DNA from: an uncultured Porphyromonadaceae bacterium
GTDB taxonomy: Bacteria > Bacteroidota > Bacteroidia > Bacteroidales > Muribaculaceae
Assembly: GCA_947643165.1 (NCBI GenBank)
Contig: CANRVB010000004.1
Coordinates: 62,001-126,000, forward strand
Length of the DNA stretch: 64,000 bases
Direction of reading: 5' to 3'
Below, one piece after another: positions 1-9,021 of the stretch. The position numbers and the translations under genes were made by a program. Position 1 is the first letter of the stretch, and each line of letters opens with the position of its first letter. The notes under the pieces were generated by a model that ran no database searches, was not told the DNA's origin, and saw nothing but the letters and a program-made list of their open reading frames with translations.

Positions 1-89
1 ATGTCAGCCTCACTCTCGTTCAACATCTCGATGTCGCGTTCAAGATTGAGAAAATTTGCCGACAGCAGCGATGGTGATATCTGTATCAT
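1..89 (-). CDS. rpe: Ribulose-phosphate 3-epimerase, N-terminal fragment
   Basis: The window cuts this gene; only the first 29 codons are present, running off the left edge on the minus strand. The translated start MIQISPSLLSANFLNLERDI matches the first beta strand and loop of Rpe, where the S-P-S-L-L-(S/A)-A-(N/D)-F block is near universal. Rpe interconverts ribulose-5-phosphate and xylulose-5-phosphate in the pentose phosphate pathway. The ATG lies 15 bp downstream of the DedA stop codon, so the two genes are probably cotranscribed with dedA first. The call rests on the N-terminus only; catalytic residues lie outside the window. Confidence 0.85.
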   Translation of the reverse strand, partial: MIQISPSLLSANFLNLERDIEMLNESEAD

Positions 90-104
90 TTATCGGTTGA
101 TTGG

Positions 105-806
105 TTATTTTTTAGGCTTGAAGGCATTATAGAGTATTATGGCAACGCACACTATTCCAAGTCCGAGGCCTATATAGGTCAGATAGTCGTTGTACATCTC
201 TACCTGAACAAACAGATTGTCAAGCGATACCGTTTTGCCGAGCCAGTAGCCGAGACCGGCAAGCACTACGTTCCAGAGCATTGCTCCAAGGCCCGTGTAC
301 ACAACAAATTTACCAACATTCATTCGGGCCAGACCGGCAGGTATGCTGATGAGCTGGCGGACAGCAGGTATCAGTCGTCCTACAAATGTTGATATGGCGC
401 CATGCTTGTCGAAATATGCTTCTGCCTTATCGACCTTCTGACGGTCTATCAGGCATGCATGACCTATTCTTGAGTCTGCGAAACTGTATACCAGCGGCCT
501 GCCTATCCATACAGACAGATAGTAGTTGATCAGTGCGCCGACTATGGCACCGGCTGTAGCCACAAGAACTATCACACACACGTTCATGTCGCTTATTGTG
601 AGCTTCTCGCCATGATAGGTAAGTGTGTGGACAGTCTGTGCCGAAAGATATGCGGCAGGCGGAACAACCACCTCGCTCGGAAACGGTATGAATGAACTTT
701 CCACCACCATGAGCACGAATATAAGCAGGTAGTTGGCGTTTTCAACCACCCACTGGAATATGTCTGCCGCATTAGTGGCGAAAAGAGTAATGAGTGTTTC
801 TGTCAT
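105..806 (-). CDS. DedA family inner-membrane protein
   Basis: A 233-residue polytopic membrane protein of the DedA/SNARE-associated family. The re-entrant motif FIPFPSE is at residues 39-45 and the second signature GRLIPAVRQLISIPAG at 143-158, both including family-typical acidic and arginine residues. Hydrophobic segments are visible around 25-55, 75-100, 165-190 and 210-228. DedA proteins are linked to lipid carrier recycling and membrane potential homeostasis; which lipid this one handles cannot be read from sequence. It lies just upstream of rpe in the same orientation. Length is normal for the family. Confidence 0.9.
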   Translation of the reverse strand: MTETLITLFATNAADIFQWVVENANYLLIFVLMVVESSFIPFPSEVVVPPAAYLSAQTVHTLTYHGEKLTISDMNVCVIVLVATAGAIVGALINYYLSVWIGRPLVYSFADSRIGHACLIDRQKVDKAEAYFDKHGAISTFVGRLIPAVRQLISIPAGLARMNVGKFVVYTGLGAMLWNVVLAGLGYWLGKTVSLDNLFVQVEMYNDYLTYIGLGLGIVCVAIILYNAFKPKK

Positions 807-833
807 CTATTACTAATGATTACTTATGATCGG

Positions 834-1439
834 TTATAGCAGCCCTATTTGTTTGAACATCAAGCCGTAGATCTCCGCTTTCTTCTCCAATGGAAGTGGA
901 TATGCTCTCGATGTGGATGGCATTCTGAACACAGTGAGCTTTCGGCCGGACGTGGAGATTCCCTCCACACATTCTCCAACCTTTGGCATTGTCAGACCGG
1001 TCAATTTTTCCACCTCTTTGGCTGCCTTTTCGCCGGTAGTGGCTATGACATTGCAGCCGGGCATTAGCGACAATAAGCCCTCGAGATCAACCGGCTCTAC
1101 AATCTCAAGATATTTGTCTGAAGCATTGTCGCGCAGGCGTCTCACTCTGTAACCGGTATCGCTCATTGCGATTCCGCGCTCTTCCAGAAAGTCCTTTATG
1201 TCGTTGAGACGGAACGATTTGGCTGCTTCATCCACAAATCTGTCCTTGTTGTCATAGAACACACAACCCATCACTCTCCAGAAGTCATTTATCCTGTTAG
1301 GATAATAGAAATCCATGGACCATCTTCCGGATTTGGGTGGGAAAGTGCCCATTATGAGTATGTTGGCATGTTGCGGTATGAATGGGTCAAACGGATGCGT
1401 TTCTATTTCCTGATTCATCGGTATGCTGCTGTTGTTCAT
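834..1439 (-). CDS. Uracil-DNA glycosylase superfamily protein
   Basis: A 201-residue protein with a UDG-fold motif 1 at residues 31-48 (GTFPPKSGRWSMDFYYPN), followed by NDFWRVMG as in Mug/hypoxanthine-DNA glycosylase-like members. A second conserved segment near 132-140 (IATTGEKAA) and the late MPSTSRAYPLPL stretch resemble motif 2 and the DNA-insertion loop. The family removes deaminated bases from DNA. The motif-1 aspartate or asparagine that activates water in classical UDGs is not obvious, so the substrate is uncertain. A shorter start at Met8 (MNQEIETHPF) is possible. It is separated from efp by a strong hairpin, so it is probably transcribed on its own or by read-through. Confidence 0.7.
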   Translation of the reverse strand: MNNSSIPMNQEIETHPFDPFIPQHANILIMGTFPPKSGRWSMDFYYPNRINDFWRVMGCVFYDNKDRFVDEAAKSFRLNDIKDFLEERGIAMSDTGYRVRRLRDNASDKYLEIVEPVDLEGLLSLMPGCNVIATTGEKAAKEVEKLTGLTMPKVGECVEGISTSGRKLTVFRMPSTSRAYPLPLEKKAEIYGLMFKQIGLL

Positions 1440-1525
1440 TTTGTTTGGTGCCGGCCTTTATGCCTGCACCCGTAAGAACACCTCCGGCCATGCGTTTGTT
1501 CCGGAAACAAGGGGCAATCTATGCA

Positions 1526-1567
1526 CGGAGTGTGACCTGCATCATCTGTGTTGCAGGCCACACTCCG
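1526..1567. terminator. Stem-loop downstream of efp
   Basis: CGGAGTGTG pairs perfectly with CACACTCCG, and after one mismatch CCTGCA pairs with TGCAGG, giving about 15 bp around a 10-base loop. It begins about 30 bases past the efp stop codon. On the minus strand no clear T tract follows, while on the plus strand TTTTT lies a few bases beyond, so termination efficiency for efp is uncertain. Confidence 0.55.
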
Positions 1568-1597
1568 GAGATGTTTTTCGTTGCTACCCGTTAGAAT

Positions 1598-2161
1598 TTA
1601 CTTCACGCGTTCAACATACGATCCGTTGCGGGTGTCTATGCGTACCTTGTCACCGGTGTTGATGAACAGCGGAACACGTACCTCGGCACCTGTCTCTACT
1701 GTAGCGGGTTTGAGGGTGTTGGTAGCGGTGTCACCCTTTATGCCGGGTTCGGTGTAGGTCACCTCAAGCACTACGCTTGTCGGCATCTCGCATGTCAGGA
1801 TGGTGTCGGAAGCGGCGTGTACCATTGCTTCACAGATGTCACCTTCCTTCAGGAATTCAACGCCATCGATGCTCTCGCCCGGTATAGCCACCTGCTCGAA
1901 TGTCTCGGTGTGCATGAAGTTATAGCCCATATCATCTTTGTAAAGATACTGATAAGGGCGGCGCTCTATGCGCACTTCTTCAACCTTCACGCCTGAGTTC
2001 CAGGTCTTGTCGATCACTCGGCCTGTCTTTACATTCTTAAGCTTGGTGCGTACGAAAGCCGGGCCTTTGCCGGGCTTCACGTGAAGAAATTCTACTATGA
2101 AGAAGTAGTTGCCATCGATATCGAGGCACATTCCGTTCTTGAAGTCTGCTGTAGTTGCCAT
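1598..2161 (-). CDS. efp: Elongation factor P
   Basis: A 187-residue protein with the three-domain EF-P layout and the usual family length. It begins with a KOW-like domain carrying the loop KPGKGPA at residues 29-35, where Lys32 is at the tip position normally modified in other EF-Ps. Two OB domains follow, ending with [15 protein letters not shown], which matches the conserved C-terminus (DTR..Y..R). EF-P enters the ribosomal E site and relieves stalling at polyproline. The modification enzyme is not in this window. A TATCTTTG box on the minus strand at 2211-2218 is a plausible promoter element just upstream. Confidence 0.96.
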   Translation of the reverse strand: MATTADFKNGMCLDIDGNYFFIVEFLHVKPGKGPAFVRTKLKNVKTGRVIDKTWNSGVKVEEVRIERRPYQYLYKDDMGYNFMHTETFEQVAIPGESIDGVEFLKEGDICEAMVHAASDTILTCEMPTSVVLEVTYTEPGIKGDTATNTLKPATVETGAEVRVPLFINTGDKVRIDTRNGSYVERVK

Positions 2162-2245
2162 ATATTCGAGTTGTTATGTTTTTAATCTTGTTTCACACGG
2201 TTTGGGGCTGCAAAGATAATGATTTTTTGCAAACCTTCAGCTATG

Positions 2246-3439
2246 TTATTCTCTATTCCTGCAAGTCACGTTAAGTTTCCGATAGGCGCGTTCGGCTTTC
2301 TCACGGGCTTTGTCGACAGTCTCATCAGTTGCGAGTATCACGGCCATGCGGCGATGTCCTTTCACTTCCGGTTTACCGAAGATCCGCATCTGAACGCCCT
2401 CTTCCTCCAAAACTTTGTCGAGATTGTCAAAGTCGACCATATTGGTGTCGCCTTCAACCACTACAGCACGCGATGCCGAAGGTCCGTAGAAACGTATGCC
2501 TGGTACTGGGAGTCCAAGAAGCGCACGTGCATGGAGACCGAACTCGCTCAGATCCTGCGATATCATTGTCACCATACCTGTGTCATGCGGTCGCGGTGAC
2601 ACTTCGCTGAATATCACTTTGTCTCCTTTGACGAACAGCTCGACTCCAAATATACCGTATCCGCCAAGAGCGTCAGTTACTTTACGGGCTATCTCGCGGG
2701 CTTGCTCCAGGGCTGTCGCGCTCATAGGCTGTGGCTGCCACGATTGTCTGTAATCGCCGTCTACCTGAATGTGGCCTATCGGTTCGCAGAACTGAGTGCC
2801 GGCCGAGCTTCTGACAGTAAGCAGTGTTATCTCATAGTCGAAGTCTACGAAGCCTTCCACTATCACGCGTCCTGCTCCGGCGCGTCCTCCTTCCTGTGCT
2901 ATAGTCCAGCCACGTGTCACGTCGTCCGGTGTCTTCACAACGCTCTGTCCGTGTCCCGAGGAGCTCATTATTGGTTTGACAACACAAGGCAGACCTATCT
3001 CTGCTACAGCAGCTTCATATTCTTCGACCGTTTCCGCGAATCGGTAAGGTGAAGTAGGAAGACCCAGTGTCTCTGCCGCAAGACGACGTATTCCTTCGCG
3101 GTTCATAGTAAGCCAAGCTGCATTGGCAGTGGGGGTCACATTGTATCCCTCGGCCTCAAGCTCCTTCAAGGTCCCTGTGGCTATAGCTTCAACTTCGGGA
3201 ATTATATGGTCGGGGCGTTCCTTCTCAATAATGGCACGCAGAGCGTCTCCGTCAAGCATATTGACAACGTAGCTGCGGTGAGCTACCTGCATGGCAGGAG
3301 CGTTTGCATAACGGTCGCATGCCACTACCTCAACACCGTATCTCTGCAGCTCTATGGCTACCTCCTTACCAAGTTCACCGCTACCAAGCAGCAGTGCTTT
3401 TACCCCTATGGGAGTCATTACTGATCCGATTCTTGTCAT
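2246..3439 (-). CDS. purT: Formate-dependent phosphoribosylglycinamide formyltransferase
   Basis: PurT makes N-formyl-GAR from GAR, formate and ATP in purine synthesis. The 397-residue protein has the ATP-grasp architecture: nucleotide-fold N-terminus GSGELGKE (19-26), the glycine-rich ATP loop [12 protein letters not shown] (155-166), and the metal-binding segment [23 protein letters not shown] near residues 265-290. The latter distinguishes PurT/PurK-type enzymes from carbamoyl-phosphate synthases. Length is typical. The start at MTRIGSV is a few residues longer than some homologues; Met8 is an alternative. It is monocistronic here, with a minus-strand TAATTTTG box at 3494-3501. Confidence 0.95.
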   Translation of the reverse strand: MTRIGSVMTPIGVKALLLGSGELGKEVAIELQRYGVEVVACDRYANAPAMQVAHRSYVVNMLDGDALRAIIEKERPDHIIPEVEAIATGTLKELEAEGYNVTPTANAAWLTMNREGIRRLAAETLGLPTSPYRFAETVEEYEAAVAEIGLPCVVKPIMSSSGHGQSVVKTPDDVTRGWTIAQEGGRAGAGRVIVEGFVDFDYEITLLTVRSSAGTQFCEPIGHIQVDGDYRQSWQPQPMSATALEQAREIARKVTDALGGYGIFGVELFVKGDKVIFSEVSPRPHDTGMVTMISQDLSEFGLHARALLGLPVPGIRFYGPSASRAVVVEGDTNMVDFDNLDKVLEEEGVQMRIFGKPEVKGHRRMAVILATDETVDKAREKAERAYRKLNVTCRNRE

Positions 3440-3493
3440 GTAGTCAGTCTGTCTATATATCTATGTGATGATTTGGTTTTGTCTGTGAGACTG

Positions 3494-3501
3494 CAAAATT
3501 A
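3494..3501 (-). promoter_or_regulatory. Candidate -7 box for purT
   Basis: The minus strand reads TAATTTTG, the Bacteroidota -7 consensus (TAnnTTTG), about 55 bases before the purT start. No good TTTG is found at the expected -33 spacing, so this is a single-element call. Confidence 0.45.
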
Positions 3502-3641
3502 CTCACTTTCGTTTAATCCGCGAACTTTTATATCAATATTTTCCCGTGGTATCCGTTTCTACGGCAGGTCCGAACAGACTAATGCTTAATGACCATGACA
3601 AAAAAAATGCCTGCTGTATGTCCAATAAGAGGGATATTTTG

Positions 3642-3649
3642 TAATTTTG
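3642..3649 (+). promoter_or_regulatory. Candidate -7 box for the nusB operon
   Basis: TAATTTTG lies 57 bases before the chosen nusB ATG. Its position inside the upstream extension of the track ORF argues for the internal start. Only TATG is found near -33, so the second element is weak. Confidence 0.5.
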
Positions 3650-3706
3650 CAGCCGGAAAAACAATCCGTTTCACCGAATAAGTTTTACGATAGAACATTT
3701 ACAGTC

Positions 3707-5155
3707 ATGATAAACCGTGTGCTAATAAGAATGAAGGTAGTGCAGTTGCTCTACAGCTACCTTCTTACCAGGAGCGAGTTTAACATCGAATCTGCTCCCG
3801 ACAGTGAGTCATCCCGCGACCGTCAGAATGCCTACGCGCTTTATCTTGACCTGTTGCTGCTTCTCATTGAACTGTCAGGCCAGAAGGTTCAGGATAAGAA
3901 TCCAGAGGCCGTAGCGCGTATACGCGCCGACAAGTGGCTCAAGGATAGCCCTATGGCGCGAAATCTGTCGGCAGATCCACGCATCCGTGAGCTTATTCTC
4001 AAGGGTAGGAACAATGTCGATGACTTCAATGTGGCTCTTGGTCCTATATATGATACTCTAATAGGCTCGGCCGTTTATCAACGTCATGCCAAAAACCGTG
4101 AGCGTTCGTTAGCTACAGATGTGGAATTCTGGAATGATGCTCTGATCAATGTCGTTTCGCGTGTGCCAGAGTTTACCGAGGCTGTAAGAGGTAGACAGGA
4201 GTATAGCCGTAGTTCGCTTGATATGGCCATGGAGATGGTGTGCAGAACATTAAACAGCTATAATGACAGTCATAGCCATCTTGCCGAGGCACGCAACGAT
4301 CTGGAGCGCTCATTATTGCAGGCGCACGATCTGTATATGTCGTTGCTTCAACTCACAATTGATCTGACAGATCTGCAGGATGAGCGGCTTGAAGCTGCAA
4401 AGCACAAGTATCTGCCTACCCAGCAGGATCTTACTCCGGACACAAAGTTCGTTGACAACAGATTCGTAAAGGCTCTTCTTGAAAACGAGACTCTCACTGA
4501 ATATCGCGAGGCTCACGATATATCGATGCTTGAGGACAACGAGATAGCAGTAGGCTCATTGCTCGATGAAATTCTGGCGTCCGACATATATAAGGAATAT
4601 ATGGCCAAGCCGGTAACCGACTACAAGGATGATTGTGAGCTCTGGAAGGTGCTGATGAAAAATGTCATCCTGCCGTCTGACACTCTTGCGGAAGCTCTGG
4701 AGGCGAAGTCGGTGTTCTGGAATGATGATCTTGAGATAATGGGTACCTTTGTTCTCAAGACTCTGAAGCAGTATGCGTCATCAGCCAAGGAGGGTGCAGA
4801 CGTGGTGCTCCAGCCGAAGTACAAGGACCGTGAAGATTCGGAATTTGGTGCGAAACTGTTCCTCAATGCGGTGGATAACCGAGAGAAGTATCGTGGATAC
4901 ATAGACCGTTTTGTCAACTCAAACCAATGGGACAGCGATCGTCTGGCATTCATGGATATCGTGATAATGATAACAGCTATAGCCGAGTTGCTGACATTTG
5001 ATGCCATACCTGTACCTGTCACTATAAACGAATATATAGAGATCGCAAACAGTTACAGCACATCGCGCAGCGGTCACTTTGTCAACGGAGTAATGTCGTC
5101 GATCATCAATTATCTTAAATCTGAAGGCATTCTGTTGAAGAATATTCAGAAATAA
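3707..5155 (+). CDS. nusB: NusB-family transcription antitermination protein, extended
   Basis: I place the start at the internal ATG giving MINRVLIRMKVVQLLYSYL, which is how Bacteroidota NusB proteins begin and which sits after the TAATTTTG box; the longer track start is unlikely. The product is 482 residues, against roughly 140 for classical NusB and about 300 for many Bacteroidota versions. The recognisable NusB core is C-terminal, from about residue 385 (LFLNAVDNREKYRGYIDRF through SRSGHFVNGVMSSII). The long helical N-terminal part has no clear catalytic motif. NusB binds boxA RNA with NusE (S10) for rRNA antitermination. It heads an operon with yajC, ybbR and coaE. Confidence 0.85.
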   Translation: MINRVLIRMKVVQLLYSYLLTRSEFNIESAPDSESSRDRQNAYALYLDLLLLLIELSGQKVQDKNPEAVARIRADKWLKDSPMARNLSADPRIRELILKGRNNVDDFNVALGPIYDTLIGSAVYQRHAKNRERSLATDVEFWNDALINVVSRVPEFTEAVRGRQEYSRSSLDMAMEMVCRTLNSYNDSHSHLAEARNDLERSLLQAHDLYMSLLQLTIDLTDLQDERLEAAKHKYLPTQQDLTPDTKFVDNRFVKALLENETLTEYREAHDISMLEDNEIAVGSLLDEILASDIYKEYMAKPVTDYKDDCELWKVLMKNVILPSDTLAEALEAKSVFWNDDLEIMGTFVLKTLKQYASSAKEGADVVLQPKYKDREDSEFGAKLFLNAVDNREKYRGYIDRFVNSNQWDSDRLAFMDIVIMITAIAELLTFDAIPVPVTINEYIEIANSYSTSRSGHFVNGVMSSIINYLKSEGILLKNIQK

Positions 5156-5247
5156 GTGTAACTTTGCAGCAGATATCCGTCACACGGATATCTGCGAGCG
5201 TTATTAAAAATGAAACATTAACCCAAACCCATTTTATACAAATTTTT

Positions 5248-5556
5248 ATGGATTCACAAGGCGGCATGCAGCTTATAATGATAGTAGCCCTTATAGTGGT
5301 GTTCTATTTCTTTATGATTCGTCCTCAGCAGAAGCGTCAGAAGGAGATCCGCAAGTTTCGCGAGGCCATCACAAAAGGCGACCGTGTAGTGACAGCCGGA
5401 GGTATACTTGGCAAGGTTGTGTCGGTTGGCGACAAGACCTTCCGCATCGAGATATCCAAGGGCGTTGACATCGAGATAGACAAGAATTCCGTATATCCGT
5501 CGGCTCCAGATGTAGCCTCAGATCCGGCACAGCAGGATAAGATAAAGAAAGACTGA
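5248..5556 (+). CDS. yajC: Preprotein translocase subunit YajC
   Basis: The track ORF starts earlier, but the conserved protein begins at ATG 5248 (MDSQGGMQLIM), giving 102 residues. One N-terminal transmembrane helix is followed at once by the family signature FYFFMIRPQQKRQKE, then the cytoplasmic domain with KGDRVVTAGGILGKV. YajC is an accessory membrane subunit of the Sec-SecDF complex. The C-terminus is charged. The order nusB-yajC-ybbR-coaE is common in Bacteroidales, which supports all four calls. Confidence 0.93.
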   Translation: MDSQGGMQLIMIVALIVVFYFFMIRPQQKRQKEIRKFREAITKGDRVVTAGGILGKVVSVGDKTFRIEISKGVDIEIDKNSVYPSAPDVASDPAQQDKIKKD

Positions 5557-5650
5557 TATTCGTGATATCCGATAACTGCCATAGTGCGGCGGCAGCCCTA
5601 TACAGGCTGCGGCCGTTTTATGGTATATATACCTAAACCAATATTGGAAT

Positions 5651-6640
5651 ATGGCTGACTGTGACCGTAACTGGCTGGAGAATTTCTTAAGCCGAGCCAA
5701 CTCTTTGATACATTCAACACGCGGCAAGAACGTGATACTCTATCTGATGTGTCTGTGTGCCGCGTTTGTATTTTGGGTACTGCTGTCGCTGGATACGGAA
5801 GTGCAACGCGACTTCGATGTGCCGGTGGAGCTTACAGGTGTACCGGACAGTGTGATTCTGATCGGTCATATGCCACGTACAATCAGTACTACGGTCCAGG
5901 GCAAGGGATCGCAGTTGCTCCAGTTCAGATGGGGTAAGATGTCGCCGGTAAAATTCAGATTTACACCGGGAGGCAGCGGCGATAAGATGTTCGTGCTCGC
6001 CAAGACGCAGATCGACAGCCGGATACGCGATTATTTCGGAGCGGGTGTACTTGTTCATTCAATGCGTCCCGATTCCATACAGCTTGCATATACCACTGAT
6101 CCGGGCAAACGTGTGGCTCTGCGTATAGCAGCTGACATACGTCCAAATCTTCAGTGCATACTGTCGGGTCCAATAAAGGCCAACGTCGACAGTGTCATGG
6201 TATACTCGACTTCGGATATTCCTCGAGAGCTTACATACGTGGAGACAGATCCTATAGTAAAGACAGATCTGAAAGATACCATGCGTTATGAAGTGAGGAT
6301 AAGGCCGATAGACGGTATGAGAATAATACCGGACCGTGTGATTGTCACAGTGCCGGTTGAACCGCTTATCGCAAAAAAGCGGACTGTGCGTATAGATGTG
6401 ATAAATATGCCGGCCGGAAAGGCAATGCTTACTTTTCCAGGACAAGTGGAAGTGACATATCTTGTACCTATGAGTGCATATTCAGATGAGTATCCACTGA
6501 AGGTATATGCCAACTACAATGATCTACATGAGAATTCGGGGAGTAAAATCGCGGTATTGCCTGGAGCGACTCCAGAGTATGTCCACAACATATCGCTCGT
6601 ACCCGATAGTGTGGAATATGTCATAGAACAGATTGATTGA
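5651..6640 (+). CDS. YbbR-like domain membrane-anchored protein
   Basis: A 329-residue protein with a short cytoplasmic start, one transmembrane helix at about residues 27-45 (NVILYLMCLCAAFVFWVLLSL) and then extracytoplasmic beta repeats. The first repeat, DFDVPVELTGVPDSVILI, has the typical YbbR pattern. In Firmicutes YbbR (CdaR) regulates diadenylate cyclase CdaA. No cdaA is visible here, so the role in this organism is unknown. Its stop codon overlaps the coaE start (TGATG), which suggests translational coupling. Confidence 0.8.
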   Translation: MADCDRNWLENFLSRANSLIHSTRGKNVILYLMCLCAAFVFWVLLSLDTEVQRDFDVPVELTGVPDSVILIGHMPRTISTTVQGKGSQLLQFRWGKMSPVKFRFTPGGSGDKMFVLAKTQIDSRIRDYFGAGVLVHSMRPDSIQLAYTTDPGKRVALRIAADIRPNLQCILSGPIKANVDSVMVYSTSDIPRELTYVETDPIVKTDLKDTMRYEVRIRPIDGMRIIPDRVIVTVPVEPLIAKKRTVRIDVINMPAGKAMLTFPGQVEVTYLVPMSAYSDEYPLKVYANYNDLHENSGSKIAVLPGATPEYVHNISLVPDSVEYVIEQID

Positions 6641-7242
6641 TGGCTATGTCGGGCAACAACAATATTCTGTCTGCCAAATTGGTAGCGATAAGCGGCGGCA
6701 TAGGGAGCGGAAAAAGTGTGGTGTCGCATGTGCTGAGCGTACTCGGATATCATGTGTATGATACAGATTCGCGCGCGAAGCAGCTGATGGATACAAGCGA
6801 AGTAATAAAACGCCAGCTTGTAGAACAGTTCGGCAGGAATGTTGTGGTCAACGGTGATATTGACCGCAAGTATCTGTCGGGGCTGGTATTCAATCAGCAG
6901 GAGGCGTTGGAAAAATTGAATGCCATAGTCCACGGCCATGTAAGAACTGATATAGTAGAATGGCGAAACCGTTCGGACAGAAACATTTTATTTGTAGAAA
7001 CTGCCATATTATATCAAAGCGGTCTTGACAGGATGGTAGATGAAGTATGGGAGGTTGTGGCGCCAAGACGCGTAAGAGTAGAACGTATAATGAGCCGCAA
7101 TGGCTATACCGAACAGGAGGCTGAAAGCAGGGTAGTGGCACAGGAATCGTATGTGCCACTACAATATCACGCAAACATCCGAACCATAATAAACGATGGT
7201 GTATTGCCTGTATTGCCGCAGATAGAGGGGTTGCTCGGTTGA
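6640..7242 (+). CDS. coaE: Dephospho-CoA kinase
   Basis: CoaE phosphorylates the 3'-hydroxyl of dephospho-CoA, the last step of coenzyme A synthesis. From ATG 6640 the protein has 200 residues; the track begins one codon earlier at TTG, but the ATG overlapping the ybbR stop is the better start. The P-loop GGIGSGKS is at 19-26, followed by DTDSRAKQLMD, where the second aspartate of the DxD(x)IA-like motif binds substrate. The lid region contains RRVRVERIMSRNGYTEQEAESR, the family R-x-x-R-D/N pattern. It ends the plus-strand operon and is convergent with the nitrilase gene 15 bp away. Confidence 0.95.
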   Translation: MAMSGNNNILSAKLVAISGGIGSGKSVVSHVLSVLGYHVYDTDSRAKQLMDTSEVIKRQLVEQFGRNVVVNGDIDRKYLSGLVFNQQEALEKLNAIVHGHVRTDIVEWRNRSDRNILFVETAILYQSGLDRMVDEVWEVVAPRRVRVERIMSRNGYTEQEAESRVVAQESYVPLQYHANIRTIINDGVLPVLPQIEGLLG

Positions 7243-7257
7243 ACAGGTGATGACTTC

Positions 7258-8061
7258 TCAATCAACAAACAGAGAGAAGTCATCCTGATCTCTCCACGGC
7301 GCAAACCGGAGTCGGTCGCGATCGAGTTTTCCACCGTCAAGGGTAGCGCATATCAGTCCGCGGCCGTTTTCTTTTTCAGTTATGTCGTAGCCTCTGTGAT
7401 CAAAGATATGCGAGATATCATGATTGTAGCTACCGTAGGGGTCTTCGCCCAAACGATTGCATCCAGCTATGTATGCCTGATTCTCGATAGCCCGAGCTAT
7501 AAGAAGCTGCTTCCAGGCGTAGCTGCGTGCTTCCGGCCAATTTGCAGGAATGATAAGAAGGTCATATCCACATGATATGTTGCGGTTCCATACCGGGAAG
7601 CGCAGATCATAGCATATGCTCATCTTTATATTCCAGCCTCTGAATCCTATGATAGGTGATTCGGCCATTCCACGGGTGTAAAGCATATTCTCGCGACCGG
7701 CCGTAAATAGATGACGCTTGTCGTAATATGTGATCCGTTCGGTGTCGGGATCGATAAAGAATCCTCTATTGTAATTATGTCCGGAATCTGAGCAGGCAAA
7801 TGTTCCACAGAGAGCGACATGCCTATCTTTTGACAATTCTTTGAGGAAAGAGATAGACCTGCCAGATGTCGGTTCGATGAATCGCTCCAGCAGCTGCGGA
7901 TCGACAGTGTAGCCTGTTGTACACATCTCAGGTAAAACCACAATATCTGTGTCGAGGTCAGTACGTCCGACCATTTCCTTTATTTGAGAGAGGTTGTAAT
8001 CGGCATCTCCAAGCTTCATGTCGAGGGGAATCAGAGCCACTTTCAGATTGCTGGTCGGCAT
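7258..8061 (-). CDS. Nitrilase-superfamily amidohydrolase (omega-amidase/YafV-like)
   Basis: A 267-residue carbon-nitrogen hydrolase. The catalytic triad is visible: Glu45 in VVLPEMCTTGY, Lys115 in YYDKRHLF and Cys150 in MSICYDLRFP. The CYDLRFP context and the overall length fit the Nit2/YafV branch, which hydrolyses alpha-ketoglutaramate or ketosuccinamate to the keto acid and ammonia. Substrate is inferred from the subfamily, not shown. The start is 15 bp past the stop of the acyltransferase gene, so the minus-strand genes from the small hypothetical protein to this one probably form a unit. Confidence 0.88.
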   Translation of the reverse strand: MPTSNLKVALIPLDMKLGDADYNLSQIKEMVGRTDLDTDIVVLPEMCTTGYTVDPQLLERFIEPTSGRSISFLKELSKDRHVALCGTFACSDSGHNYNRGFFIDPDTERITYYDKRHLFTAGRENMLYTRGMAESPIIGFRGWNIKMSICYDLRFPVWNRNISCGYDLLIIPANWPEARSYAWKQLLIARAIENQAYIAGCNRLGEDPYGSYNHDISHIFDHRGYDITEKENGRGLICATLDGGKLDRDRLRFAPWRDQDDFSLFVD

Positions 8062-8076
8062 AGTTGTATAGTTAGA

Positions 8077-8616
8077 TTATTCAGCAGAAAATTTTTCAGG
8101 GAATCGGCCGGTGTACGATTTATAGAAATCCTTTATGGCACGAAGGTCGGCATCAAAATCACCTGTAGGAGTGAAAGTCTGTTCCAACAACAGACTGCGC
8201 GTACCGAAGTCTATAACTCCCAGAATTATCGGAATACCGGCACCATAGGCTATGCGCAGGAATCCGGTATGCCAGCGGGTCGTGAGACTTCGTGTGCCTT
8301 CCGGTGTGATCGCGATATTAAGTTGATCTGTGGTGTTGAACTTATGTATCAGGGCGGTGGTCAGATCTCCGTGAACTTTGCGGTTTACCGGTATGCCCCC
8401 GATAGCTTTGAATATCAACCCTAAGGGAAAGAAAAACCAACTGCTTTTCATTAGAAATCCGGCTTTCCGGCCTAAAGACGCGTATGCCAGTTTTCCGAGT
8501 ATGAAGTCCCAGTTTGAAGTATGCGGAGCCACACAGATGATTGACTTAGGATAGTCGGGGACAGTGCATCTGACTGTCCAACCGGCCATCTTAAGTATCA
8601 ATTTACTTAATCCCAT
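8077..8616 (-). CDS. PlsC-like acyltransferase
   Basis: A 179-residue glycerolipid acyltransferase-family protein. It has the catalytic H-x4-D motif as HTSNWD (32-37), a substrate-phosphate motif EGTRS (106-110) and the intervening GGIPVNR (73-79). It is shorter than PlsC (about 240 residues) and lacks a strong N-terminal membrane helix, as is common for small Bacteroidota members annotated as 1-acyl-sn-glycerol-3-phosphate acyltransferase. The exact acceptor, whether lysophosphatidate, ornithine lipid or another, cannot be decided. Its neighbours give no further clue. Confidence 0.82.
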   Translation of the reverse strand: MGLSKLILKMAGWTVRCTVPDYPKSIICVAPHTSNWDFILGKLAYASLGRKAGFLMKSSWFFFPLGLIFKAIGGIPVNRKVHGDLTTALIHKFNTTDQLNIAITPEGTRSLTTRWHTGFLRIAYGAGIPIILGVIDFGTRSLLLEQTFTPTGDFDADLRAIKDFYKSYTGRFPEKFSAE

Positions 8617-8639
8617 ATCTGTTTGATTTCCGGGATCAT

Positions 8640-9002
8640 TTATTTGTTAGCCGCCTTCTTGTTAGCCTCGCGCTGCTCATCGGGCAGAAGTGTGTTCATG
8701 CGATGAAGCAACTGTGCAACCTGTTCGTTGAACTCCTTGATGAGCCTGCTGTATGCTTCGGCATTATATTTATGCTTTGCGGTGTTGTATTCGTGGGCAT
8801 TGGCGAAGTCGGCCTCAGACTTGTCGAAGATAAACGAGCATCGTTCGAGTGAGGTCTGCTGGAGATGAGTTATGTCGATAACAATATCGGCCATAGACTT
8901 TGTATCAATACCGTTGACAGTTTCACCGGCGATTATGCACTGTGTGGCTAATGCGCCACACGCGTAGTGTATCTGTTTTTTAAGTTGTCGTTTGTTTGCC
9001 AT
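8640..9002 (-). CDS. Small conserved-looking hypothetical protein
   Basis: A 120-residue soluble protein without signal peptide or membrane helix that I cannot assign to a named family. It begins MANKRQLKKQIHYACGALA and is mostly helical, with heptad-like stretches (SRLIKEFNEQVAQLLHRMNTLL) and a lysine-rich tail. Two cysteines, near residues 15 and 22, are spaced CGALATQC. It lies 20 bp downstream of thrC and 23 bp upstream of the acyltransferase, both in the same direction. The codon usage and tight packing argue for a real gene. Confidence 0.65.
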   Translation of the reverse strand: MANKRQLKKQIHYACGALATQCIIAGETVNGIDTKSMADIVIDITHLQQTSLERCSFIFDKSEADFANAHEYNTAKHKYNAEAYSRLIKEFNEQVAQLLHRMNTLLPDEQREANKKAANK

Positions 9003-9021
9003 AAATATATATTCTTTGTTT

